The translations under genes and the position numbers were made by a program. Positions 24,360-35,029 of a DNA stretch of 64,000 nt are shown piece by piece. A model generated the notes under the pieces. It searched no databases. It saw nothing but the letters and a program-made list of their open reading frames with translations, and was not told where the DNA came from. The stretch's first letter is position 1. Each line of letters starts with the position of its first letter. The stretch comes from Euborellia annulipes (lineage: Eukaryota; Arthropoda; Insecta; Dermaptera; Anisolabididae), in NCBI GenBank assembly GCA_023213315.1, contig JAKCPI010014979.1:1-64000 (forward strand). Reading direction: 5' to 3'.

Positions 24360-25414
24360 AAAAAATCTGGTGTGACTGGCGCACAGCACACAACTTTCTC
24401 TTACCCTTCGGTAAGAGAAAGTTGTGCACCGTGCTGGTCACACCAGATTTTTTGTGTCGAGATATATTTAGTTTCCCATAGCACCTTAGTTTCAAACTTG
24501 CATTTTAAATGTTGACTGCTTGAAATAAACTATGGTTATTTTTCAAAATTTTAATCTCATATTTGGACATTTTATACACAATATAGAATCGTAAATAAAT
24601 ACAAAATTTCATAAGAATTGGAAAAAAAATTTTTAAATGCGTAAAAAGTTCCAAAGGGGACCCCCTTTTGAATCGAAATTAACATACAAATCCCTATAGG
24701 AAATTAACATTGTTCCTATGCGAAGATAAGGTGGAAAGGGAATTTAAAAAGAGTAGAGAGAGACGATAATGTTTGCAAGTGAGAGAGAGACATATATGTT
24801 TTCTTTGAAACAATTAAAGACACAAATAAATTTAAAAAAAATGGGAATTTAAATAATAATTGATTTTTAATCTAATAAAAAGAAAAAGATTTAAATTCCG
24901 TTACCATGGCAACCATTTCTATCTTTCCTATGAAGAACAAGAGTAAAGTGGTCTTCAGAAGATTTCAACGGCAAAATGAGAATATACATTTTAAAGAGCA
25001 TCTAAAAAATAGTTAATTTATGAATTTAAAAAAAAAATCCTTGGAGGGAATTTTGAGAAAATCGAAAAAAACTGAAAAAGTACATCAGTAAAGTACTAGT
25101 ACTTTTTGGCCGATTTTGTTCAAAAGCTTATTTTGAGATTCTTCAAAGGTACCTAAGTTAAATATAAAATTTCAATCCGGTAGCTCAATTCCTTCATGCT
25201 AAAAATCTGTCCACACATACAGACACACGCACGCACGCACACACACACACACACATACATACACACACACACACAGACCAATTTGCGGGACCCACTTTTT
25301 TTGGACTCAGGGGACCTCAAAACATGTATATCCATCAAAATCTCGACATCGAATTTTTGACATGATCGCAATACTTTCTCTCCTATATATTTCATATATA
25401 GGCTAAGAGAAAGT
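24360..25414 (-). mobile_element. Double-hairpin element, long form, full length
   Basis: Complete reverse-orientation copy. The right palindrome is at 24360-24454: AAAATCTGGTGTGACTGGCG ... CTTACCCTTCGGTAAG ... GTGCTGGTCACACCAGATTT. The long-form insertion, a (CA)n tract at 25213-25276 and ATCGAATTTTTGACATGATC follow. The left palindrome has loop ATATATTTCATATATA. It shares CTTCAAAGGTACC with the 6.0-kb copy, unlike its neighbours. Confidence 0.9.
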
Positions 25415-25417
25415 AAA

Positions 25418-25803
25418 AAATGGGAATTTAAATAATAATTGATTTTTAATCTAATAAAAAGAAAAAGATTTAAATTCCGTTACCATGGCAACCATTTCTA
25501 TCTTTCCTATGAAGAACAAGAGTAAAGTGGCCTTCAGAAGATATCAACGGCAAAATGAGAATATACATTTTAAAGAGCATCTAAAAAATAGTTCATTTAT
25601 GAATTTAAAAAAAAAATCCTTGGAGGGAATTTTGAGAAAATCGAAAAAAACTGAAAAAGTACATCAGTAAAGTACTAGTACTTTTTGGCCGATTTTGTTC
25701 AAAAGCTTATTTTGAGCGTGTGGGAAGGTACCTAAGTTAAATATAAAATTTCAATCCGGTAGCTCAATTCCTTCATGCTAAAAATCTGTCCACACATACA
25801 GAC

Positions 25804-25834
<31 letters not shown>

Positions 25835-25983
25835 GAGAGAGAGAGACCAATTTGCGGGACCCACTTTTTTGGACTCAGGGGACCTCAAAACATGTATATC
25901 CATCAAAATCTCGTCATCGAATTTTTGACATGATCGCAATACTTTCTCTCTCTATATATTTCATATATAGGGTACGAGAAAGT
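25418..25983 (-). mobile_element. Double-hairpin element, partial tandem copy
   Basis: Starts at AAAATGGGAATTTAAATAAT, an internal point of the long form that recurs at 24838 in the upstream copy. It then repeats the rest of the element to the left palindrome ending GGGTACGAGAAAGT. The two units are a direct tandem of about 0.57 kb. This copy has GTGTGGGAAGGTACC, shared with the inverted copy at 27.2 kb and not with its tandem partner. Confidence 0.9.
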
Positions 25984-26094
25984 AAAAATGGTTGAAAAAC
26001 AATTAACATATTAATTATTCAAAGAAAAAAAGAAACCATGTCCGATAAAATAACTTGCCCCTTAATCTGAATATTATTTTCTATTACCTATATG

Positions 26095-26405
26095 CAGGGG
26101 CGCCGGAACGAATTTGAATCAGGAGGAGGGGCAAAAATTTTTTTTTAGAAAATTAAAATAATTTAAGTAATATGTTTTTAGAAATTAGAAATACAATAGG
26201 GTCTATATAAAATATTTTGAAAAAAATGAATTTCTTACTCTTTTAATTTTTTTTAATTTGAAGATTTTATTTTTCAAAAGTAAAAATGTATCATTTTTAA
26301 AAATAAATGAAATAAAAGACATACTGCCCCCCCCTCTGCCCCCTCCTATAGGATTCCAGGGGGGGGCAATGTACCCTTGCCACCCTCCCAGTTCCGGCGC
26401 CTATG
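26095..26405. mobile_element. hAT-type MITE 5
   Basis: Ends CAGGGGCGCCGGAAC and GTTCCGGCGCCTATG with 8-bp TSD CCTATATG/CCTATACG (26087-26094, 26406-26413). Interior contains C-rich and G-rich tracts near the right end. Non-coding. Confidence 0.85.
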
Positions 26406-26436
26406 CCTATACGTATATGTTAATATACATGTATAT

Positions 26437-26640
26437 ATATAGAGAGAAAGTATTGGATACATGTCAAAAATTCGGAGTCGAGATTTTTATGCATATAGGT
26501 CCCCTGAATCCAAAAAAAGTGGTTTTCGCGACATGGTCTGTCTGTCTGTTTGTGTGTGTGTCTGTCTGTGTGCAATTTTAAGCATAAAGGAATTAAACTA
26601 CGAGGCTGGAATCACCCTGGCCCGTGAAAATAAGCTGTTT
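26437..26640 (+). mobile_element. Double-hairpin element, left-end fragment
   Basis: AGAGAGAAAGTATTGGATAC, ATGTCAAAAATTCGGAGTCG, then a TCTG/GT tract, AAGCATAAAGGAATT and CCGTGAAAATAAGCTG match the first third of the family. It then breaks into a poly-G/T region (26650-26690). Confidence 0.8.
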
Positions 26641-26644
26641 TTTT

Positions 26645-27185
26645 TTGTTTGGGGGGGGGGGGGGGGAGGGGGCAATTTTTTTTTTTTTTTGGAAACGGCT
26701 TCTGTAAAATATTTTTGCAAAATTTTTGAAATAAAAATAAAATTCGAAGAGATGAAGGTCATATTTTGTATTATTATAAGTCGAATGCCTTATTTATAAA
26801 AATGTAAGCCTTTTACAAATAAAATACTCAGTTATTTGAGAAAATTATTTTTTTTATTTGCATTCGAGTAATAAGGCTATGTTCCTTTCAAATAATTGAA
26901 AAGTGAAAATATGTTTAAATATTTTGAAATAATTTTCAGATAATTACTTTTATTGTTTTCCTGTACAATACAATCTCATTTTCTTTCATCCCGTTGGAGA
27001 TCTATTCAAATGACGGTCATCTTCACTCAGACTCAAATAATCTGGTAGCCGTAAGAGTTTATTTTTCATTTTATTCAATTAAAAATTTTTTTTTTCTCTC
27101 CTTCATTTTCAATCTATCTCCCTCCTCCACTCAAATCCAAACCCTCCTTTTAATATAATTGATAATTTCGATTATGAAAATTCAT
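26645..27185. other. AT-rich stretch without a gene
   Basis: Poly-G at about 26651-26666 and poly-T at 26679-26690. No gene or transposon terminus recognised. Confidence 0.5.
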
Positions 27186-27189
27186 TTTT

Positions 27190-27327
27190 ACTTTCTCTTA
27201 GCCTATATATGAAATATATAGGAGAGAAAGTATTGCGATCATGTCAAAAATTCGATGTCGAGATTTTGATGGATATACATGTTTTGAGGTCCCCTGAGTC
27301 CAAAAAAGTGGGTCCCGCAAATTGGTC

Positions 27328-27370
<43 letters not shown>

Positions 27371-28240
27371 CGTGCGTGTGTCTGTATGTGTGGACAGATT
27401 TTTAGCATGAAGGAATTGAGCTACCGGATTGAAATTTTATATTTAACTTAGGTACCTTCCCACACGCTCAAAATAAGCTTTTGAACAAAATCGGCCAAAA
27501 AGTACTAGTACTTTACTGATGTACTTTTTCAGTTTTTTTCGATTTTCTCAAAATTCCCTCCAAGGATTTTTTTAAAATTCAAAAATCAATTATTTTTTAG
27601 ATGCTCTTTAAAATGTATATTCTCATTTTGCCGTTGAAATCTTCTGAAGACCACTTTACTCTTGTTCTTCATAGGAAAGATAGAAATGGTTGCCATGGTA
27701 ACGGAATTTAAATCTTTTTCTTTTTATTAGATTAAAAATCAATTATTATTTAAATTCCCATTTTTTTAAAATTTATTTGTGTCTTTAATTGTTTCCAAGA
27801 AAACATATATGTCTCTCTCTCACTTGCAAACATTATCGTCTCTCTCTACTCTTTTTAAATTCCCTTTCCACCTTATCTTCGCATAGGAACAATGTTAATT
27901 TCCTATAGGGATTTGTATGTTAATTTCGATTCAAAAGGGGTCCCCTTTAGAACTTTTTAGGCATTTAAAATTTTTTTTTCCAATTCTTATGAAATTTTGT
28001 ATTTATTTACGATTCTATATTGTGTATAAAATGTCCAAATATGAGATTAAAATTTTGAAAAATAACCATAGTTTATTTGAAGCAGTCAACATTTAAAATG
28101 CAAGTTTGAAACTAAGGTGCTATCGGAAACTAAATATATCTCGACACAAAAAATCTGGTGTGACCAGCACAGTGCGCAACTTTCTCTTACCGAAGGGTAA
28201 GAGAAAGTTGTGTGCTGTGCGCCAGTCACACCAGATTTTT
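27190..28240 (+). mobile_element. Double-hairpin element, long form, full length
   Basis: Complete copy from ACTTTCTCTTAGCC to GTCACACCAGATTTTT, with a (GT)n tract at 27328-27366. It is nearly identical, in inverse orientation, to 24360-25414, and the pair could form a long stem over a 1.8-kb loop. CCTTCCCACACGCTC links it to the 25.4-kb partial copy. Confidence 0.9.
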
Positions 28241-28359
28241 TTTAATCTAATTGATTTGATAAAATATTTTAAGAGGGAAGGTTGAACGGCTGTTTCAAAT
28301 GATATTTTTTTTTTTTTTTTGTTAGAACCCTTAATGATTTGAATGTTTTAATGTTGCTT

Positions 28360-28720
28360 TTAGAGACGAGCGGCTGACCTTAATTGTGTGATTCGAGTTG
28401 ATGGACAAAAGTGAAATTAAACCAGGGAACACACACAGACCGACAGCCTGATGGCGACGTTCTCCACTTGTGTTGTTCTAAGTGGGAATGTGTCTGATGG
28501 CCGCCATGTTGCCATGGGCTAATAAGTACTCGTCCCTAAAATGACACCGAAACTAACTGTCCCTTCACAATTTCCTTCAACATATGCACTCTCTCTTTCT
28601 CTCATCCGAATTTCCTTCTGGGTATCCCTTTTCATCTCCTGCTTTGCCCTTCGACCGACAATTCTGACTCAGTGATCTTGATGATGATATAACTTGCAGG
28701 CGCATGGCTTCATACTTGTT
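28360..28720. other. GC-richer island, possible host regulatory DNA
   Basis: Higher GC and complexity than the surroundings, no transposon ends. GATGGCCGCCATGTTGCCAT (28497-28516) contains a GCCGCCATNTTG YY1-type sequence, and TGACTCAG (28668-28675) is an AP-1-type site. No protein frame recognised. Function is inference only. Confidence 0.3.
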
Positions 28721-29305
28721 GGTCTGTCTGTCTGTCTGCCCTTCAAGCTTTAATGATTCAATTTTTTTTTTCGCTCTTTCTTACATGATGTGAATTCAAT
28801 TTCATAATGAAGTTTAAAAAATTGATAATTTTTTTTTTGACATCCGGTGCCTCACCGGAGATTGTTATAGCCTAATAACTATTTGTTATAACTTGTTACA
28901 AAAAGTTACATTAATTATAGTTTATTAATGTTTATAAATTTTACTGGCCTCGGCAATAGAGAAAATGGAGGTAACACCACGCCACCTTAAGGAAATTTAA
29001 TTTTTTTCACCTTGTTAAATGTGTTTTTATGGATAATAAAAAAACATTAAACCTTGCCACACGGGTCTAAAATATGTACGAATTTTTTAAAATATTATTG
29101 CTATATGAGAGATTAAAAAAATTCTTAAAAGAACTTAGCTAAGTCTACTGTGGAGAAATAACCCCGGAAGCCAAGACTCATTTACACAAGATAAATAATA
29201 AACTGGAGTGGAGTGTGTGTGATAAATTATTATTTTTTTTTAATTAATAAGTAAAAAACTCTAAAAATCACAAGGTTCCATATCACCTAAGCTCTTTATT
29301 AATGC
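28721..29305. other. AT-rich stretch without a gene
   Basis: Short (GTCT)n at 28721-28737. GACATCCGGTGCCTCACCGG near 28839 is a small hairpin. Nothing else recognised. Confidence 0.45.
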
Positions 29306-29310
29306 TTGCT

Positions 29311-29850
29311 GGGGGCTCGCTGGTGTAACGGGCTAGAATGTTAGCCTCTACAAAGAAGATCTCTGTTCAAATCCTGGGAGTGCGGGATTTTTCATTAAAT
29401 AAAAAGATTATTTGATGTACACAAATACTCAGCCGGGGGGCCTGGCAAAGGAGTAGAGCAACAGTCACCGCAATCGTTGCTGTTAAGCAATGCCAAGCGC
29501 GGCGAAACCTGGGATTGGTGACCCCCAGAAATCAGCGTGTAGAACGTCCCCGGTAGCCATCGGTATTATAAATTTATAATAATATGTATATTTAAAACCC
29601 TAATGGCATCTGAAGCCGAAAAAGGGGAATTAAAAAACAAAAACAAAAAAAACAAATGCTCAAGCAGGCACTGGATTGGAATATATGATCTCACCACAAA
29701 ACCCTCCACTCTACGAGGAGAGGGAGTTGCTGTGACATCCCGTCCTGTGGAAGGGAAAGAAGGATTCTCTCTCAGTGATGCATTCTTCGAAAGGAGCAGG
29801 CTACACGCCGGTGCTGAGGGAGTCCCTCCTCAAACTAGGACATCCTCCCT
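29311..29850 (+). mobile_element. tRNA-derived SINE, split by a 5S SINE
   Basis: Head GGGGGCTCGCTGGTGTAACG (A box), then GATCTCTGTTCAAATCC (B box) and GTGCGGGATTTTTCATTAAA. The body resumes after the 5S SINE as ACAAATGCTCAAGCAGGCAC, then TGGATCTCACCACA-like text. The undisrupted sister at 50.72 kb shows the join CAAATCCTCGAGCAGGCACT. GC-rich text to about 30.05 kb may be an extended body. An 85-codon stop-free frame across it is not protein-like. Confidence 0.75.
29432..29651 (+). mobile_element. 5S-rRNA-derived SINE, copy 1
   Basis: The head carries the 5S internal promoter: GTTAAGCAATGCCAAGCGCG (box A region) and CTGGGATTGGTGACC (box C region), then ATCAGCGTGTAGAACG. The tail is AATGGCATCTGAAGCCGAAA followed by an A-rich run. 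TSD ACAAATACTCA/ACAAATGCTCA (29421-29431, 29652-29662). Pol III transcription and LINE-driven retroposition are known for 5S SINEs. It is not a functional 5S gene. Confidence 0.85.
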
Positions 29851-30049
29851 AGCATAGAAGAGGTTGGATATAAGGAACTGGAACAGAAATAAGGATTAGT
29901 TCAAGAGCTAGAAACGAACGCAGGAGGAGGAGTTAGAGATAGGAAATAATGTAACTTCATGGGGGTGCCGATTGAGGCCAGAGGCCCGGTTGGGTTTGAG
30001 GTGTGTGTAAGTCTTCGTGCACGGAAGCACCTAAATAAACAGGGATCCC

Positions 30050-30630
30050 GATAGGAATTTCAAATAATAATATTAATATAATTAACGCTTGCCTTTAAGT
30101 TTTTTATTTGTACCTGCCTCAAAGTGCTTTAGTACAAACAATCTTATTATTCCTTGTGAAAATTATGTCAATAAAACAGAGAGCAGCTGCTTATTTTTAA
30201 TTATTTTATTTTTATATAACTTTTAAGAGTATTAACCGGTCATAGAGGAGGAAGGAAAAAAATATAATGGACTTAGAAGCTTTTTTAAATATTAAACATT
30301 TTTTTTATTATTATTATTATTATTAATTTTAGTTATAATTTTAAAATCGAGTTTTTAAATAAAACTTAATGCGGCCTATGCATGTCATTATTAAAATTCC
30401 TATAGGATTAATATTTTAATTTCCATAACATGTTCAGCAGCTTAATAAGCTTAATTTCGAAAGGGGGATAAAAAAAAAAGGTTTTGAGTTTCTATTAGGC
30501 CCTAATTAAAAGAAAAAATTTTCTCTAGTAATAATTAAAATAAATAATCTACATATAAATTTTATAAATTATATCGACCAAAGATTTGGTGCACAAACAC
30601 TGATTGCGCCAGTTTTCTTATTGACAATTA
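30050..30630. other. AT-rich stretch without a gene
   Basis: (ATT)n at 30305-30326. No gene or transposon terminus recognised. Confidence 0.5.
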
Positions 30631-30635
30631 TCCCA

Positions 30636-30867
30636 GTAAAAATGATTAAAAATGCTAGAGGGATCCCCACGCCAGCAGCTAGACTGCATAGTGAACTTTT
30701 AGGCACACACAGGGATCCACACGCCCGCACACACAGTGTGACACTTATTTCGATCTACTGTGTGTGTCTCTGGTGCAGGCGTGTGGATCCCTGTGTGTGC
30801 CTAAAAGTTCACTATGCAGTCTAGCTGCTGGCGTGTGGATCCCTCGATCATTTTTAATCATTTTTAC
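30636..30867. repeat. Fold-back repeat, about 100-bp arms
   Basis: The left arm (GTAAAAATGATTAAAAATG ... GGGATCC ... GCAGCTAGACTGCATAGTGA ... CACACACAGGGATCC) is the inverse of the right arm (GGATCCCTGTGTGTG ... TCACTATGCAGTCTAGCTGC ... CATTTTTAATCATTTTTAC). The loop is about 30 bp around 30740-30768. The arms are GC-richer than their surroundings. No TSD was resolved; class unknown. Confidence 0.8.
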
Positions 30868-30889
30868 TCGGGTAGGTACATTCAAGATC

Positions 30890-32150
30890 AAGTCAGGGGA
30901 GTATATAGAATTTTTTTTTGGGAGGGGGGGAGCCCGACTCCTTATTAAATATTCCCTCCTCCCCATTCAAAAAAATATTTCTAAATTACCGGATTACCCC
31001 GAGGAGTCCGGGCCCTCTAAATTTTTGTTTTTAATCCAAATTTTTCCAGTTTTACCTTTTTTTTTTTTAGTAAATTCTTCCTTTGTAACTCAAATCACAT
31101 TTTGTAAAGGGTGTGGAGATGGAGGAAAAAAGGTGGGGGGGGGGGGGGGGATATATATTTTTATTTTTGAAATTATGTACAATGAAAAAATTGGATGAAG
31201 GCATGATGGCGCTGCCTATTGCCTAATAAATAAATAAAAAAAAAAAAAAAACTCAAATCACTCCATTTTTACTTTTTCCCTGTTGCGAATATCATTTGAC
31301 CTTTTTTTTTTGTATACGAGTTTCCTAAAATTTCGGGGGGGGGGGGGGCCTCGGCTCTCTCTTATATACGCTTCTGATTAAAGTATTTAGTAATCAAGTT
31401 TTTGACCAATAGCAAGAAAATTGTCCACCCCTTTGTTTAAGAAAACAAAAAGAAACAATAGCCTTTTTTCGTTTATGTAAAAAACTGTTGAACCCACTCT
31501 CCTCTTTAGAGCAGCAGTAAAAAAATGTGGTACCCCTAGTATGCGTAATAACTGAATAACAGTCTTAAGTTTAATAAGAAAAAGAAGAAAAATTCTAATA
31601 TAAATTTTGAGCAAATCAAATTTATAGTCAGAATTTAAAAACTGATATAGACTGATGAATTTCACTCCGTGGCTTATAAATTGTGTGTACAAGGCTAGCG
31701 AATACGAGTTACCCGAACTAGGGCTAGTATTTCTTCTATTACCCTATTGGTCTGCCATAGCTAAGTTTTCCAATAAAAAAAAGAAAAAAACCTTATCAAG
31801 ATATTTTTCTTTCTAAAATCAGCCCTTCATCCGCCTTTAATTAGAGACAAGTAATCTCATCAAGTATAAGATTTTAAATAATTTTTCTTGTCAAGTTTCG
31901 TAACAACAATAGGGATTTAAGGCAAGGAAATAGAATGACAAATTTTGTTTGTAAAACATAATTATTTTTAATGCTTTCACCAACACAATGAAAGATTAAG
32001 TCTTTCATCTATAATAATGAGTTGCTTATCTTTGAATTCAGAAATTTAACGATCTTGATATAAATTCAGTAAAAAAAAAAAAAAAAATTAAGTGGTAGAT
32101 GGACAGTAGGGTTGCTAAATGAATGCTATAAATTAAATAAATTTTATTAA
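30890..32150. other. AT-rich stretch with poly-G/poly-T tracts
   Basis: G runs at 30923-30929, 31135-31150 and 31335-31348. CTTATATACGCTTCTG (31360-31375) resembles the right terminus of hAT MITE 1; no left end was located. No gene. Confidence 0.4.
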
Positions 32151-32154
32151 AGAG

Positions 32155-32470
32155 GGGCCGGAGACCAAAGACGAACTGGCAGTAATAATAATAATAACTC
32201 GTATGTTAGCGAGTGGGGGAATATTGACTTGGGAGGAAATAGTACAAATGTGCGAACAATGGCAGACTTCGACTTGTAGTCCCCTCTTTTTGCAGGGTGA
32301 GAATCCACTTTAAACATTGTACTTAGTGGGGAACAGCTGCGAGCATTTATTTCCTTCCCTTGGGAACCCCTCCCACCATTATCCCATCCTCCCGTGAAAT
32401 TCAGCCAACTTCAGGTTCATTATTCGTTTATTAAATGTCGGGAAACTCTGCGCCCAAATTCGATCAATCA
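32155..32470. other. GC-richer island, possible regulatory DNA
   Basis: No repeat signature. Includes GAACAATGG (SOX-like), GGGGAACAGCTGCG (CAGCTG E-box, about 32330) and CCCTTGGGAACCCC. No convincing exon. Function is inference only. Confidence 0.3.
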
Positions 32471-32493
32471 CCCCAACTTATAATTATATATAG

Positions 32494-32524
<31 letters not shown>

Positions 32525-32764
32525 CTGGGGAAAAATAAATAAAAATCTGCAAACCCAATTAGTCTGTTTATTCAATATCTCTATTTTCGATTGGACTGAT
32601 TCATTTGTATGATTGAGGTCTGTTTATTTATTTATTTAATTATTTTACAAGTCTAAATAATTCATCAAAAATAATTATTTGAAAATTTTTAATCATAAGT
32701 TATATATACAATCAATCTTAAAATAAGTAAATTAATAAAGGCCTACATACAGTTATATGCATTA

Positions 32765-33388
32765 GGGTGGGCCGAAAAAACTCATTTTTTTTTATTTCGA
32801 AGTTGTATTGATAATAGTGCAAAAAAGTTGAGAATTATATATATCAAAAAAAAAGGAAAAAAAAATTATTAAAGTCGGATGACATCTTCCATAGGCCCTA
32901 AAGTTTGACAAAATATGAAAAAATCTTCATTTTTGCAATTTTTTTTTTAAATTTTTGAATTAGATGTTTTTGTAATGTAATAGTTTGTGACGTCTTCAAA
33001 AAGAGCCTAAAAACATAGTTTTTTAATTTGGTTTAAATCATCTGATATCTTCTGGTCGCTCATAAGTCCCAAAATTTGCCAAAATAATAAAAAATTTACA
33101 TTTTTACGAGTTTTTTTTTTTAAATATCTTTAATATACTTTTTTTAACGTAACAGTTACAGTATTTTATTTTTTTGAACATAAGAACATTATGTTTTATT
33201 TTGGTGTGAATTCAAAAATTAAAAAATAATCGCAAAAATGAAGTTTTTTTTTTCATATTTTGCCAAAATTTGGGTCCTTTGAGCGACCGGAAGATGTCAA
33301 CCGATTTTGATGATTTTTTTTCTTTTTTTTGCCTGTATAATTAATTAATTAATTAAATAAATAAAAAATGAGGTTTTTGGGCCCACCC
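32765..33388. mobile_element. Tc1/mariner-like non-autonomous element
   Basis: Ends TAGGGTGGGCCGAAAAAACT and GTTTTTGGGCCCACCCTA are inverted, with TA at 32763-32764 and 33389-33390. The interior is partly palindromic: ATGACATCTTCCATAGGCCC faces GGAAGATGTCA, with repeated AAATTTGCCAAAA-type text. 624 bp, no coding. Confidence 0.8.
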
Positions 33389-33399
33389 TATTGATTACG

Positions 33400-34225
33400 T
33401 ATCAAATTTTATATAATTTTTGATATTGAAGAAGATTGTGACTGACGTCGGAGATGTGGATTAAAAATATAAATTTATTTTGTGAAATTACTAAACCTTC
33501 CTTCACCTAATAGACAAAATCATTTCTTTTTTATCTCTATTATTATGTAAGTTTAACGGCCTGAGGAGGGACATAAGTCCTCGGTCACTAGAACAAGTAA
33601 CAATACAAACTTACAACTATATATTTTTTTTTTTTTTAAAAACACTTTTTTCTCTTTCCCCCTCCCCCCCCCCCCCCCCACCCACCCTTTCTTTTTGGCA
33701 ACCCAGGCCATTATATATTTTAAGATAATAATTGATAATTAAAAAAAAAATATAGGGGGGGTGGTTTTTTTTTTTATTATTTTTTTTTTAATAAAATAAA
33801 AAAATAGGGTGGGGTGGGGGCCGGGGCCGTTGGGGTTGGGGGGTGGGGATGTCTCTCCGGTAAACTGAATATTTGAAAATGCTGTACCCGTGAGATAGAA
33901 AAGGAACATCTTATAATTAAACAAGATTACAACCTAAAGTACGAAAGGTCCGATTTTTATTTAGAAGAAATTAGGCCACTTTGTCGCAACTTTTAAATCC
34001 TTGGATTTTTTTTATTCTTATTTAATTAAAATAATAAAAGTGTCGTGTTTTATTAAAAAAAAATTTGTGTGCTATTAAATTCTCAAAGTTAGGGAAGTTT
34101 TAAATATTCTCAAGTCAGAGGTATGACAAGTAAAACTTTCCCTTTCCAGCTCACTCAAAAGGATTATTATTAGAAGTAAAGAAAATATTTTTTTTTTTTT
34201 TAGAAATATTAAAACATAAACAAGA
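33400..34225. other. AT-rich stretch with C/G homopolymers
   Basis: Poly-C at 33660-33679 and a GGGGTGGGG-rich segment at 33807-33850 may be two arms of a decayed MITE. No gene. Confidence 0.45.
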
Positions 34226-34229
34226 TGCG

Positions 34230-34490
34230 AGCCAATATCATGCCTCGGAGACATTTTCCTAGTCCTGGAGCCCGGAGCCAGATTTGGTCCAGGCTGCTAC
34301 AGCCTCCTCCAATCTCGTTATAAACTTGTCCCTTTGTCAAGAGCAAGGGGAAATGTAATCCGGGCTCGACTGGACCAAGAAAAAGATGACGTTATAAAAA
34401 CAGCTTCGTGTTCCTGTCCCCCTTTGTCCCTTCCTTATCCCAGAGATTCTCGGTCATATTTTCCCCAGGCTACAGATTTTCCTGACTGAG
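34230..34490. other. GC-richer island, unassigned
   Basis: Complex sequence such as GGAGCCCGGAGCCAGATTTG and GTAATCCGGGCTCGACTGGA, no transposon ends, short stop-interrupted frames. Candidate conserved non-coding DNA; not otherwise recognised. Confidence 0.25.
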
Positions 34491-34719
34491 AAATATTTTT
34501 ATTACAAAAAAAAAAAAAAGAAAAAAGATCATTGCGCTAGAAAAATGAAATTACGGTTATTTGTAAAGTATAAAAATAAAAAAAAAATTGAATTTTTTTT
34601 ATATAGCTACAATTCAATCGTCAAAATAAAATTTTATTGTATTTTTATATACAATTATTTTGAATTTTTTTAAAATAACATTGTCTTCAAATTCATAATT
34701 CAAACCTTTCTAAATGAGT

Positions 34720-35025
34720 CAAAATTCAACCAATCTATTATTAGAATAATTTCTCTGAAAGCTTATGCATAATTAGATTATAATAATTAGAAATACGTAA
34801 TTTAATTCTTTAGGTTTTAAATGCCCTTGAAACACCTTTGTATTATTGTATTTTATTGCTGTTTTTCACTCTGAAATTTTGTAGAGTGAAAAACAGCAAT
34901 AATACAAAGGTGTTTCAAGGGCATTTAAAACCTAAAGAATTAAATTACGTATTTCTAATTATTATAATCTAATTATGCATAAGCTTTCAGAGAAATTATT
35001 CTAATAATAGATTGGTTGAATTTTG
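34720..35025. repeat. Near-perfect palindrome, about 145-bp arms
   Basis: The left arm (CAAAATTCAACCAATC ... GTTTTTCACTCT) is mirrored by the right arm (AGAGTGAAAAAC ... GATTGGTTGAATTTTG) around a 12-bp loop at about 34871-34882. The main difference is a 10-bp extra GTATTTTATT segment in the left arm. Near identity implies a recent origin or gene conversion. Confidence 0.9.
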
Positions 35026-35029
35026 GTTA

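Noticed and set aside
24093..24515. 140-codon plus-strand frame, the longest open frame seen
   Set aside because: Its second half reads through the right palindrome of a double-hairpin element, and the first half is poly-Phe/Lys from AT-rich DNA. Not protein-like.
25213..25276. CRISPR-like periodic array
   Set aside because: The periodicity is a plain (CA)n microsatellite; no spacer/repeat structure exists in the window.
29603..29857. 84-codon frame
   Set aside because: It spans the 5S SINE tail and tRNA-SINE body.
30745..31198. Frames of 73 and 144 codons on opposite strands
   Set aside because: They cross the fold-back arm and poly-G/poly-T tracts.
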